A DNA stretch of 64,000 bases from Oxalobacteraceae bacterium (lineage in GTDB: Bacteria > Pseudomonadota > Gammaproteobacteria > Burkholderiales > Burkholderiaceae_D). Below the pieces are notes generated by a model that was not told the DNA's origin, ran no database searches, and saw nothing but the letters and a program-made list of their open reading frames with translations. Positions within the stretch are counted from its first letter, which is position 1. Every line of letters starts with the position of its first letter. The stretch covers positions 1-64,000 of the forward strand of contig JAUYNR010000047.1 of assembly GCA_030698225.1 (NCBI GenBank). The letters are read 5' to 3'. The position numbers were made by a program, and so were the translations under genes. Shown piece after piece: positions 1-6,481 of this stretch.

Positions 1-63
1 CCACATGGCGATATGATCGGACCACTCGTCGCGCGAGGTCGGGGATGTTTGATTCGATGGCAT
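1..63 (-). CDS. Partial N-terminus of a probable IS66 accessory protein (TnpA-like)
   Basis: Only the first 21 residues are present, starting MPSNQTSPTSRDEW and continuing to the window edge. An AGGAG site lies about 6 nt before the ATG at 63. The W...HI..W pattern resembles the start of small IS66 first-ORF proteins, which bind DNA and help transposition. The fragment is too short for proof; position inside an IS66-like end is the main argument. Confidence 0.4.
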   Translation of the reverse strand, partial: MPSNQTSPTSRDEWSDHIAMW

Positions 64-139
64 GTCTGCTCCTGATTGGAATGGAGCAAGGATGCGCCGC
101 CACGTAATCAAATGGTAGGTGGCTGGGCTAAACGCTTAC
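1..139 (-). mobile_element. End of an IS66-like insertion sequence (rest lies left of the window)
   Basis: Read on the minus strand, the element begins at 139 with GTAAGCG, the terminal inverted repeat start typical of IS66-family elements. About 75 bp inside lies a ribosome site (AGGAG) and an ATG opening a small frame that runs off the window. The Fic gene ends exactly here: its TAA stop (138-136) is part of the GTAAGCG end. The family call rests on the terminal motif and layout, recalled from IS66 biology; the other end and target duplication are not visible. Confidence 0.55.
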
Positions 140-1104
140 GCTTGCCAAGCGACAAATTCTGAACGCTTGAGCCGGTAACGCGCCACGCTGCCTTCATGCA
201 AGTCCTTGAGTGCATCAGTGAGCAGCTGGGCAAACGCACGCCAGTCTCCGGCAGACGCCAACTCGGTCGCCAGTCGCACAATCGTCTCCTGAGTAGGGGC
301 GTGAAGCCCCTTGACCACGAATTGTACGGCCTCAATCAATGCCTCCCGGTACCGAATCCGCAGAGGGTCGGGCTCGATCATGGTTTGCGTGATGGCCAGA
401 TAGCGCTGGCATGAGCGCTCATAGGCCCAGACGAATACCTCCCACAACAGCTCGACCTGATTGAGTTCATACACCCCCAACGTGCCTTCCAGGTAGGCGC
501 GCTGCGGAACATCGATGAACGACAACGGGCACAGGTTGTGTTTGATCAGCGGGATATTTGCGCCTATGCGTGACACGCGTTTATTCACATCGTCGAACGG
601 TTGCAGGTAGGGCAGTTGCACCATCAGGAAAAATGCCTGCTTGAACGGGTCGCTAATGGCATCCGCTTTCTGCAACAACAAGCGAAAACAATCCTCCAGC
701 ACCTGCGGCATGGCCAGCGGCTGAAACACCGTCCCCGAAATCTCCACCGGTCGCCGGCGCAAACGACCGCAGGCAGCCTCGTCGCGCAACAAGTTTTGCG
801 ACAGCACGGCGTGCAGGTTCTGGAACGTGAAGGCATCGAACCCGACCTGCTCCGCGTCCTCGATCAGCATCTCGATGGCCGCCTTGTGGTTCAGAATCAT
901 CTGTGTTTCTTGCGCATCCTTGCCCTGCGCGACCTGTCCGAATTCAATCAGGTTCTGGGTGTCCAGTCGGGTGTAGCTGTTGCCTTCCAGGCGCGAAGAA
1001 GCCCACGATAAATCCACCAGCAGGCGGTTCAGATTCTCCCGGGCGTAAGTGCCGGCAGGCCGCCCGCCAACTGCACTTTGCCATTCCGCTGTCAGGCGCG
1101 ACAA
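136..1104 (-). CDS. Fic family protein with non-canonical active-site motif, 3' end at an IS junction
   Basis: Fic proteins usually transfer AMP or another nucleotide monophosphate to target hydroxyls. The 322-residue product carries SSRLEGN near residue 37, matching the class II inhibitory helix motif (S/T)xxxE(G/N). A Fic core follows: where the canonical motif is HxFx(D/E)GNGRxxR, this protein reads QPFDDVNKRVSR (about residues 169-180), so the catalytic His is Gln and both motif glycines are replaced. Canonical AMPylation is therefore doubtful; the motif may define a subfamily. The start used is TTG at 1104; another TTG lies at 1131 before an upstream stop. The TAA stop is supplied by the adjacent IS-like end, so the final residues may be altered, although the protein looks close to full length. 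Confidence 0.8.
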   Translation of the reverse strand: MSRLTAEWQSAVGGRPAGTYARENLNRLLVDLSWASSRLEGNSYTRLDTQNLIEFGQVAQGKDAQETQMILNHKAAIEMLIEDAEQVGFDAFTFQNLHAVLSQNLLRDEAACGRLRRRPVEISGTVFQPLAMPQVLEDCFRLLLQKADAISDPFKQAFFLMVQLPYLQPFDDVNKRVSRIGANIPLIKHNLCPLSFIDVPQRAYLEGTLGVYELNQVELLWEVFVWAYERSCQRYLAITQTMIEPDPLRIRYREALIEAVQFVVKGLHAPTQETIVRLATELASAGDWRAFAQLLTDALKDLHEGSVARYRLKRSEFVAWQA

Positions 1105-1140
1105 AAGCGTGACACTATTATGTCGCGCAAAATGTCACGC
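1096..1140. promoter_or_regulatory. Cluster of four GCGYGACA half-sites over the fic start
   Basis: GCGCGACA at 1096-1103 and GCGTGACA at 1107-1114 are matched by their exact reverse complements TGTCGCGC at 1121-1128 and TGTCACGC at 1133-1140. The two forward half-sites are 11 bp apart and the two reverse ones 12 bp apart, about one helical turn. This gives two interleaved perfect 8-bp inverted repeats across the fic start. It looks like a dimeric repressor operator; the protein is unknown. Confidence 0.5.
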
Positions 1141-1184
1141 AATTTGTCATGGAAAATATCGTGGCATTCACCGGCCTGCCGTTT

Positions 1185-1238
1185 GCAACAAACCAACAAG
1201 CTTGCCTGAAAATCGCACAGTGCCGTTATTGCTATTAA
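1185..1238 (+). pseudogene. Internally deleted remnant of a yoeB-like toxin gene
   Basis: Two short stretches match the intact yoeB at 3130-3384. GCAACAAACCAACAA at 1185-1199 equals the yoeB segment beginning near 3178. The stretch 1204-1238 matches the yoeB 3' end near 3350-3384 with few changes, encoding CLKIAQCRYCY then TAA versus CLKIAQCRYHY. The middle of the gene is missing. It is too short to encode a toxin. Confidence 0.6.
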
Positions 1239-1300
1239 GGTTGTATGCCGCACACGGTAGATGTGGGGCCGCGCTATGATGAGATAAAGGGATTTCGGTT

Positions 1301-2158
1301 ATGAACGCATTCATGCTGCAACATGAACTCGTCATTCGCTTGGCCTGCTTCTTCGGCGTGTTCGGCGCCATGGCACTGTGGGAGTTGGCCGCGCCGAGGC
1401 GTCGACTCACCGCGTCCAAGCCCTTGCGCTGGGCAAACAATCTCGCGCTGGTGGTACTCAACAGCGTTTTGTTGCGCGCGCTGTTCCAGGCTGCTGCGGT
1501 GGGGGTGGCAGCATTTGCAACCGAGCAGGGCTGGGGGCTGTTCAATTATTTCGCTGTCCCGTTGTGGATGGCCATGCTGGTCTCGGTCGTGTTACTGGAT
1601 TTCGTCATTTATCTCCAGCACGTGATGTTCCACGCCGTGCCGCTGCTATGGCGCCTGCATCGCGTGCATCATGCCGATCTCGATATCGACGTAACGACGG
1701 GCGCACGTTTTCACCCCATCGAGATCGTGCTGTCCATGCTGATCAAGGCTGCGGTGATCCTGGTGCTGGGCCCGCCCGCGGTGGCGGTATTGATCTTCGA
1801 GGTGTTGCTCAATGCCACCTCCATGTTCAACCACGGCAACGTACGTATGCCTCCGGCGCTGGACCGGATGCTGCGCTTGCTCTTGGTGACGCCTGACATG
1901 CATCGCTTACACCATTCGATCGAGGAAGATGAGACCAATAGCAACTTCGCTTTTAATCTGTCCGTGTGGGACCGGCTCTTCGGCACCTACCGCGATCAGC
2001 CGCGCGCGGGGCACGAGGGCATGACTATTGGCATCAGTACCTTTCGTGAGGCCAATCGCTGCGTGTGGCTGCCGGGCATCCTAATGCTGCCATTCATCGG
2101 TAAGGTGACGGATTACGCCATCAATCGCCGGCATTGGAGGAACGGCGATACGTCGTAA
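1301..2158 (+). CDS. Sterol desaturase / fatty acid hydroxylase family membrane protein
   Basis: A 285-residue integral membrane protein. The histidine clusters expected for a di-iron membrane oxygenase are visible in order: HVMFH (about residue 107), HRVHH (about 119) and HRLHH (about 204). These fit the HxxxH/HxxHH pattern of the fatty acid hydroxylase superfamily, which uses O2 to oxidise lipid substrates at the cytoplasmic membrane. Several hydrophobic segments precede and separate them. The substrate cannot be told from sequence. It stands alone, divergent from fic. Confidence 0.85.
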   Translation: MNAFMLQHELVIRLACFFGVFGAMALWELAAPRRRLTASKPLRWANNLALVVLNSVLLRALFQAAAVGVAAFATEQGWGLFNYFAVPLWMAMLVSVVLLDFVIYLQHVMFHAVPLLWRLHRVHHADLDIDVTTGARFHPIEIVLSMLIKAAVILVLGPPAVAVLIFEVLLNATSMFNHGNVRMPPALDRMLRLLLVTPDMHRLHHSIEEDETNSNFAFNLSVWDRLFGTYRDQPRAGHEGMTIGISTFREANRCVWLPGILMLPFIGKVTDYAINRRHWRNGDTS

Positions 2159-2280
2159 GGTGCGCATTGTTCTGGCCTTCGAGCCGGCCCAGGCACCAAT
2201 GGGAAAGATGGGGACACCCATTATTCCAAGGCCGTCAGCCGCACAGCGCAGAGCCCTGTCCAACGGCCTGAAGCGTAAAA

Positions 2281-2374
2281 ATATACTGGCAATGGTATTT
2301 TTAAAATACCAATGAATACCTGCGGCAGGTACTATATTTAACATCATACCCACTGTTTTTTGCATATTTACAGG
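2281..2374 (+). repeat. Dispersed intergenic repeat, copy A
   Basis: One of ten related copies in this window. Shared marks in order are ATATACTG, GTATTTTTAA, an AATGAAT-like stretch, TGCGG, and ATACCC followed by TG. Copy A resembles copy B (4707-4800) most, and the likeness extends about 25 bp upstream (CAACGGCCTGAAGCGTAAAA versus CAACGCCCTGAAGCATAAAA). GGTATTTTTAAAATACC near its left end is palindromic. The rest of the 2159-2573 spacer shows no gene. Confidence 0.7.
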
Positions 2375-2573
2375 CGGCACAAGGCTGTCAAGCGATCACG
2401 ACCAGCGGGCGGTGCCGCACAACGTCACAGTACAGCGCGGTCGGCCGCAGCTCGGCCTTCAGATTCTTGTCAAAACCGCCACCATCCGGCTTACAACCCC
2501 GTCAGTTGCCGCCTGAAATGGCGGCTCAATCCAAGCTCGCCCACCAATTTCGACGATCAGATCGGAGCCCATC

Positions 2574-2783
2574 TTGCGCATTTTTCCATTGTTACTGGCA
2601 GCAGCCAGCCTGACCCTCGCCGCCTGTTCTTCGCAGCAGCTCTACGCCACCGGCCAGGAGATGCAGCGCCATGAATGCGACAAGCTCAATGCGATGCAGG
2701 ACCGGCAGCGCTGCATCGCGCACGTCAACCGGCCTTACGACGACTACCAGCGTCAGGCGGATAAGGCAAAGGGGGCGAAATAA
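2574..2783 (+). CDS. Small lipoprotein of unknown function
   Basis: A 69-residue protein with a short charged start, a hydrophobic core and the lipobox LAAC at about residues 14-17, so lipidation at Cys17 by the Lgt/LspA pathway is expected. The mature part is polar with two further cysteines (HECDKL and QRCIAH), which could pair in the periplasm. It has no recognised domain. It is solitary, about 200 bp downstream of repeat copy A. Confidence 0.6.
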   Translation: MRIFPLLLAAASLTLAACSSQQLYATGQEMQRHECDKLNAMQDRQRCIAHVNRPYDDYQRQADKAKGAK

Positions 2784-2834
2784 GGGCCGCTGCGTGCGGG
2801 GAACGAGCCGACAGCGCTGATTGACCGGCGCAGC

Positions 2835-2862
2835 AAATATGTACTAATATTTGTACATATTT
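2835..2862. promoter_or_regulatory. Palindromic operator of the yefM-yoeB operon
   Basis: AAATATGTAC (2835-2844) and GTACATATTT (2853-2862) form a perfect 10-bp inverted repeat with an 8-bp spacer, just upstream of the AAGGAGGG ribosome site (2869-2876) of the antitoxin gene. The TGTACA-like cores recall the YefM operator described in E. coli, supporting conditional autorepression by the YefM-YoeB complex. Confidence 0.7.
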
Positions 2863-2882
2863 TCTAGCAAGGAGGGATAACA

Positions 2883-3140
2883 ATGGATGCCGTCAATTAC
2901 AGTTATACGAGGCAACACCTGACCGCGGTGATGGACAAGGTCGGGCAGGATCACGCGCCGCTGATGATCACCCGGCAAAAAGGCGCGCCGGTGGTGATGA
3001 TGTCGCTGGACGACTACAACGCGCTGGAAGAAACCGCGTACCTGCTGCGCAGCCCGAAGAATGTGCAGCGCCTGATGAACGCGGTGGCCGCGCTGCGCAC
3101 CACGGGCGGCACGGTGCGAGAGCTGATCGATGAAGATTGA
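2883..3140 (+). CDS. yefM: YefM/Phd-type antitoxin
   Basis: An 85-residue Phd/YefM protein. The N-terminal DNA-binding fold is recognisable by the N-x-x-YTR...L...V start and the APLMITRQKGAPVVMMSLDDYNAL segment (about residues 25-45). The C-terminal part wraps and inhibits the toxin. Stop and the next start overlap (3130-3140), the usual antitoxin-first arrangement. A very strong AAGGAGGG ribosome site and a palindromic operator precede it. It should neutralise YoeB and repress the operon. Confidence 0.9.
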   Translation: MDAVNYSYTRQHLTAVMDKVGQDHAPLMITRQKGAPVVMMSLDDYNALEETAYLLRSPKNVQRLMNAVAALRTTGGTVRELIDED

Positions 3141-3384
3141 ATGGGCGGAAGAAGCCTGGGAAGATACTCTCTATTGGCAACAAACCAACAAAGTCGCATT
3201 AAAGCGCATCAATGCGCTGATCAAGGATATAGCGCGCGATCCGTTCGACGGCATCGGCAAGCCGGAACCGCTGAAGCATCACCTGTCGGGCTTCTGGTCG
3301 CGCAGAATCGACGACGAACACCGGCTGATCTATGCGGTCGATGATGGCTGCCTGAAAATCGCGCAGTGCCGTTATCACTATTGA
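3130..3384 (+). CDS. yoeB: YoeB/Txe-type mRNA endonuclease toxin
   Basis: An 84-residue RelE-superfamily toxin that in homologues cuts mRNA in the ribosome A site. Visible family marks are W-x-x-A-W-x-D-x-x-YWQQ near the start, the central KPEPLKHHLSGFWSRRIDDEHRLIY stretch (split as KPEPLKHHLSGFW and SRRIDDEHRLIY) and the CRYHY end. The basic and histidine residues needed for RNA cleavage in YoeB (Glu, Arg, His, Tyr) are all present, so it looks intact. It overlaps yefM by 11 bp. A deleted relative lies at 1185-1238. Confidence 0.9.
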   Translation: MKIEWAEEAWEDTLYWQQTNKVALKRINALIKDIARDPFDGIGKPEPLKHHLSGFWSRRIDDEHRLIYAVDDGCLKIAQCRYHY

Positions 3385-3413
3385 GCGCCTTGGTCGTGGC
3401 ATTAAAAGCCAGA

Positions 3414-3434
3414 GAACCGTGGTCCGCCCCCTAT
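3414..3434 (+). repeat. Single arm of the CCGTGGTCTGTCCCC palindromic repeat
   Basis: This 21-bp stretch is a close copy, with a C replacing T in GTCCGCCCCC, of one arm of the perfect palindrome at 4164-4226. The two copies bracket the hicAB module. It is probably a decayed REP-type element. Confidence 0.5.
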
Positions 3435-3502
3435 TATTCGCTGTAACTATGCGCAGATAGCTCTGGTGAGATATGCCCGCATACCTTGAAAGATAATCAC
3501 CG

Positions 3503-3519
3503 GTGTGTACAATACACAC
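3503..3519. promoter_or_regulatory. Palindromic operator of hicAB
   Basis: GTGTGTA (3503-3509) and TACACAC (3513-3519) form a perfect inverted repeat with a 3-bp spacer only 4 nt before the hicA ATG. HicB proteins with a C-terminal DNA-binding domain commonly repress their own operon, and this is the obvious site. Confidence 0.6.
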
Positions 3520-3523
3520 TACA

Positions 3524-3709
3524 ATGAAAAGCGCCGATCTAATAAAACTCTTGGAACAAAACGGCTTTGAAGTCGTTCGCATAAGTGGCAGCCATCATCA
3601 GCTCAGGAAAGAAGGCCGCCCGGGCGTTGTGACCGTCCCGCACCCAAAAAAGGATTTGGGCGTTGGGTTGGTCAAAGTTATTTTGAAACAAGCTGGATTA
3701 AAGGAATGA
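3524..3709 (+). CDS. hicA: HicA-type toxin (mRNA interferase)
   Basis: A 61-residue dsRBD-like HicA protein when started at ATG 3524 (MKSADLIKLLEQNGF). The catalytic histidine lies in the SGSHHQLRKEGRPG segment at about residues 23-36, followed by the VTVPHPKKDLGVGLVKVILKQAGL end typical of the family (seen as VTVPHPKKD and GLVKVILKQAGL). HicA cleaves mRNA; HicB neutralises it. Its stop overlaps the hicB start. Confidence 0.88.
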   Translation: MKSADLIKLLEQNGFEVVRISGSHHQLRKEGRPGVVTVPHPKKDLGVGLVKVILKQAGLKE

Positions 3710-4128
3710 TGATGCGATACCCAATTGTGATTGAGCCAGGAGACGAAAACACTGCATACGGCGTAGTGGTGCCAGATCTGCCTGGATGCTTCTCGGCTGG
3801 AGATACCTTGGATGAAGCAGTGACTAAGGCGAAAGAAGCGATAGAGTCTCATATCGAAGAACTGCTTGCCACCGGTGAGCCGCTTCCGGCCATTCACGGA
3901 TTGGCCGACCACCAAGCGAACCCCGACTATGCTGGATGGGTGTGGGCATTAGTCGAAATCGATATGAGCCGGCTGGAAGATGTCACCGAGCGGGTAAACA
4001 TTACGTTACCACGCCGGGTGCTGCATATCATTGATGAGGCTGCCAAACGGGCAGGGGAGAGCCGTTCGGCATACTTAGCAAGGGTAGGTGTGACTGAAGC
4101 CACACGCCAAAGCTTCGCACACGCCTGA
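3706..4128 (+). CDS. hicB: HicB-type antitoxin with C-terminal DNA-binding domain
   Basis: A 140-residue antitoxin. The N-terminal half is the degraded RNase H-like HicB fold, seen in YGVVVPDLPGCFSAGDTLDEA and the following helix EAIESHIEELL. The C-terminal half (about 95-135) has a ribbon-helix-helix look: VNITLPRRVLHIIDEAAKRAG. The ATG at 3706 overlaps the hicA TGA. The C-terminal domain should bind the palindrome at 3503-3519. Confidence 0.88.
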   Translation: MMMRYPIVIEPGDENTAYGVVVPDLPGCFSAGDTLDEAVTKAKEAIESHIEELLATGEPLPAIHGLADHQANPDYAGWVWALVEIDMSRLEDVTERVNITLPRRVLHIIDEAAKRAGESRSAYLARVGVTEATRQSFAHA

Positions 4129-4163
4129 CCTTTATTCGTTAGGGAAATAGGGAAATAGGACGA

Positions 4164-4226
4164 AATAGGGGACAGACCACGGTTTTGTGATTGAAAAAAG
4201 CTAAAAACCGTGGTCTGTCCCCTATT
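4164..4226. repeat. Perfect 23-bp-arm palindrome (REP-like)
   Basis: Arms 4164-4186 and 4204-4226 are exact reverse complements with a 17-bp loop; the core reads GGGGACAGACCACGG. Similar hairpins are scattered through many proteobacterial genomes. A single-arm copy sits at 3414-3434, the other side of hicAB. It may also act as a terminator for hicB. Confidence 0.75.
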
Positions 4227-4547
4227 GTTACGACGCCCAAGTTTGAAGACTGTGGCCCCCTGGCGGTTCCAAGAGAAAGCATCCTTGCCTCGCTCGACTC
4301 ATCTTTGTCGAAGGTCTGGTTCTGCGGCCGGCAAATGGACGGCGAAGGAAGAGTGGTGCAACTTGCACCTGGCGTCATCGGCCCACGCTTGTGTCTCAAT
4401 GATCAAACCACTTGGGCATCGATTGCGCGAAACGATCCCGACGCCTGGCTCGACGTAAAGGGCGCTTTTATCGGGCGGAACGGAATATATCAACCCAAGG
4501 ATCCAATTGCGCGCGCCAAGAGGCTTCAGGCTTCTGGCGAAGCGTAG
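4191..4547 (+). CDS. Hypothetical protein, possibly a 5'-truncated gene fragment
   Basis: An open frame of 118 residues whose only early start is a TTG inside the loop of the preceding palindrome; an internal ATG near 4335 (MDGEGRVVQL) would give about 70 residues. Codon use is plausible for coding, and the segment WASIARNDPDAWLDVKGAF looks protein-like, but I recognise no family. The palindrome may have replaced the original 5' end. No ribosome site is evident. Confidence 0.3.
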   Translation: MKKAKNRGLSPIVTTPKFEDCGPLAVPRESILASLDSSLSKVWFCGRQMDGEGRVVQLAPGVIGPRLCLNDQTTWASIARNDPDAWLDVKGAFIGRNGIYQPKDPIARAKRLQASGEA

Positions 4548-4706
4548 ATCACTACAAAACCGCAAGCAGCACACCGTAGCACCGCATGTGCATGTAAAAA
4601 TTCGGCAATGCCCAACGATAGACGCCCTGAGTTTTGCGGCGCAATGCGCTGCGCTTATTGACGCCCTACGCGTGTGCGGCCTTGTTCAACGCCCTGAAGC
4701 ATAAAA

Positions 4707-4800
4707 ATATACTACATACTGTATTTTTAAAAATCCAATGAATCCCTGCGGCAAGCACTGCATTTAATAGCATACCCAATGTATTTCATATATGTACAGG
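4707..4800 (+). repeat. Dispersed intergenic repeat, copy B
   Basis: Closest to copy A, with the shared left flank CAACGCCCTGAAGCATAAAA. It shows ATATACT, TGTATTTTTAAA, CAATGAAT, TGCGGCAAGCACTGC and GCATACCCAATG in order, ending in ACAGG like copy A. It lies next to the mmsA terminator; the 4548-4893 spacer otherwise has no gene. Confidence 0.7.
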
Positions 4801-4836
4801 GGTTGTGCAGCCCTGCAACCCAGCGTCCAAAAAACA

Positions 4837-4873
4837 AACCAGTCCTGCACAGCGTCGCTGTACAGGGCTGGTT
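4837..4873 (-). terminator. Terminator downstream of the dehydrogenase gene
   Basis: An 18-bp arm at 4837-4854 pairs with 4856-4873 with few mismatches; on the minus strand the hairpin is followed by a T-rich run (TTGTTTTTTGG). It lies 20 nt past the mmsA stop. Confidence 0.7.
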
Positions 4874-4893
4874 GTGTTTCAGGCTGACAACGC

Positions 4894-6390
4894 CTACTGG
4901 TTGCTGGGGAAGGTGAACTGCGCGGTTTCGCGCACGCCGCCGGCGGGCCAGCGCTGGGTGACGGTCTTGCGGCGGGTGAAGAAGTTGACGCTGTCGGGGC
5001 CGTACATGCCGTTGTCGCCGAACGCAGAGCGCTTCCAGCCGCAGAAGCTGTGGTAGGCGACCGGCACCGGCAGCGGCACGTTGATGCCGACCATGCCGAC
5101 CTTGATGTTGTCGCTGAAGTAGCGCGCCGCTTCGCCGTCGCGGGTGAAGATGCAGGTGCCGTTGCCGTATTCGTGGGCGTCGATCAGCTGCATCGCCTCC
5201 GCCATCGAGCCGACCCGCAGCACGCACAGCACCGGCCCGAAGATTTCTTCCTCATAGGCTTTCATGCCCGGCTGCACGTGGTCGAGCAGCGTGCCGCCGA
5301 CGAAATATCCGTTCTCATAGCCGGGCACGGTCAGCGTGCGGCCGTCGACTGCGATGGTGGCGCCCTGTTCTTGCGCGCTGTTGATGTAGCCGATCACACG
5401 GGCGCGGTGCTGCGCGGTGATCAACGGGCCCATGTCGTTGCCGTTGTCGGTGCCGACCCCGATCTTCAGCGCGGCCAGCCGCCCCTTGAGATTCGCGACC
5501 AGCTCGTCGGCGACTGCATCGCCGACTGCGACCGCGACCGAAATCGCCATGCAGCGTTCGCCGCAGGAGCCGAATGCGGCGCCCATCAGTGCGGTGGCCG
5601 CGTTGTCGATGTCGGCGTCCGGCATGATGATCGCGTGGTTTTTCGCGCCGCCCAAGGCTTTCACGCGCTTGCCGTGGGCGCAGCCGGTGGCGTAGATGTA
5701 TTCGGCAATCGGGGTCGAGCCGACGAAGCCGATGGCCTGGATGCGCGGGTCGGTCAGCAGCGTGTCGACCGCTTCCTTGTCGCCGTTGACGACGTTCAGC
5801 ACGCCGTCGGGCAACCCGGCCTGTTTCGCCAGCTGCGCGATCAGCAGCATGCAGCTGGGGTCGCGTTCCGACGGTTTGAGCACGATGGTGTTGCCGCAGG
5901 CAATCGCCGGGATCGAAATCCACAGCGGCACCATCGCCGGGAAATTGAACGGCGTGATGCCGGCCACCACGCCCAGCGCCTGCCGCTCGGACCAGGAATC
6001 GATCGCCGGGCCGACGTTCTTGCTGTGCTCGCCTTTCAGCAGGTCGGGCACGCCGCACATGTATTCAACCACTTCGATGCCGCGCTGCAGCTCGCCGGCC
6101 GCGTCGTTGAGCACCTTGCCGTGCTCGTCGGTGATCAGCGCGCAGATCGCGTCGGCGTGCTGATCGAGCAATTGCTTGAGTTTGAACATGATTTGCGCGC
6201 GCTTGCCGGGCGGCGTGTTGCGCCAGGCGGGGAACGCGGCTTGCGCGTTGGCGATCGCCTGTTCGACCATCGCCTTGGAAGCCAGCGCGACCTGCTTGCT
6301 GCTGGTGCCGGTGGCGGGGTTGAAAACCGCCTGGGTGCGCGCGGTGTCGGCGACCAGTGCGCCGTTGATCCAGTGTCCAATGACAGTCAT
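4894..6390 (-). CDS. mmsA: CoA-acylating (methyl)malonate-semialdehyde dehydrogenase
   Basis: A 498-residue aldehyde dehydrogenase superfamily enzyme of the CoA-acylating class. It would convert malonate semialdehyde to acetyl-CoA, or methylmalonate semialdehyde to propionyl-CoA, with NAD+ and CoA. Seen in sequence: N-terminal IGHWINGALV, the NAD-binding GFVGSTPIAEYIY region (about residue 222) and the catalytic cysteine in GSCGERCMAIS (about residue 287). The start is ATG 6390 with AAGGATG upstream. It lies downstream of an omega-aminotransferase gene on the same strand, which would make its substrate from beta-alanine or a related amine; a repeat hairpin separates them. Confidence 0.92.
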   Translation of the reverse strand: MTVIGHWINGALVADTARTQAVFNPATGTSSKQVALASKAMVEQAIANAQAAFPAWRNTPPGKRAQIMFKLKQLLDQHADAICALITDEHGKVLNDAAGELQRGIEVVEYMCGVPDLLKGEHSKNVGPAIDSWSERQALGVVAGITPFNFPAMVPLWISIPAIACGNTIVLKPSERDPSCMLLIAQLAKQAGLPDGVLNVVNGDKEAVDTLLTDPRIQAIGFVGSTPIAEYIYATGCAHGKRVKALGGAKNHAIIMPDADIDNAATALMGAAFGSCGERCMAISVAVAVGDAVADELVANLKGRLAALKIGVGTDNGNDMGPLITAQHRARVIGYINSAQEQGATIAVDGRTLTVPGYENGYFVGGTLLDHVQPGMKAYEEEIFGPVLCVLRVGSMAEAMQLIDAHEYGNGTCIFTRDGEAARYFSDNIKVGMVGINVPLPVPVAYHSFCGWKRSAFGDNGMYGPDSVNFFTRRKTVTQRWPAGGVRETAQFTFPSNQ

Positions 6391-6413
6391 GTTGCATCCT
6401 TGTTGGGTGGTGA

Positions 6414-6467
6414 GTAGTGCAGGCCTCCGTGCCTGTACCGGGCCGCAGGCACGGAGGCCTGCGCTAC
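6414..6467. repeat. GTAG-AGGCCTCCGTGCCTG hairpin repeat, copy 1
   Basis: A 54-bp near-perfect palindrome with ends GTAG/CTAC and arms built on AGGCCTCCGTGCCTG around a short GC loop. Two more copies occur at 7972-8025 and 23211-23264. It lies between the aminotransferase stop and the dehydrogenase start and may tune read-through. REP-type element by form. Confidence 0.8.
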
Positions 6468-6481
6468 TTTAATATTCGATG

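Noticed and set aside
4600-4700. Possible integron attC-like site (GTTCAAC, ACGCCC)
   Set aside because: No matching inverse core site, no integrase and no cassette array; the match is limited to a few bases.
5050-6417. 455-codon open frame antisense to mmsA
   Set aside because: Shadow frame; the dehydrogenase motifs are all in the opposite strand.
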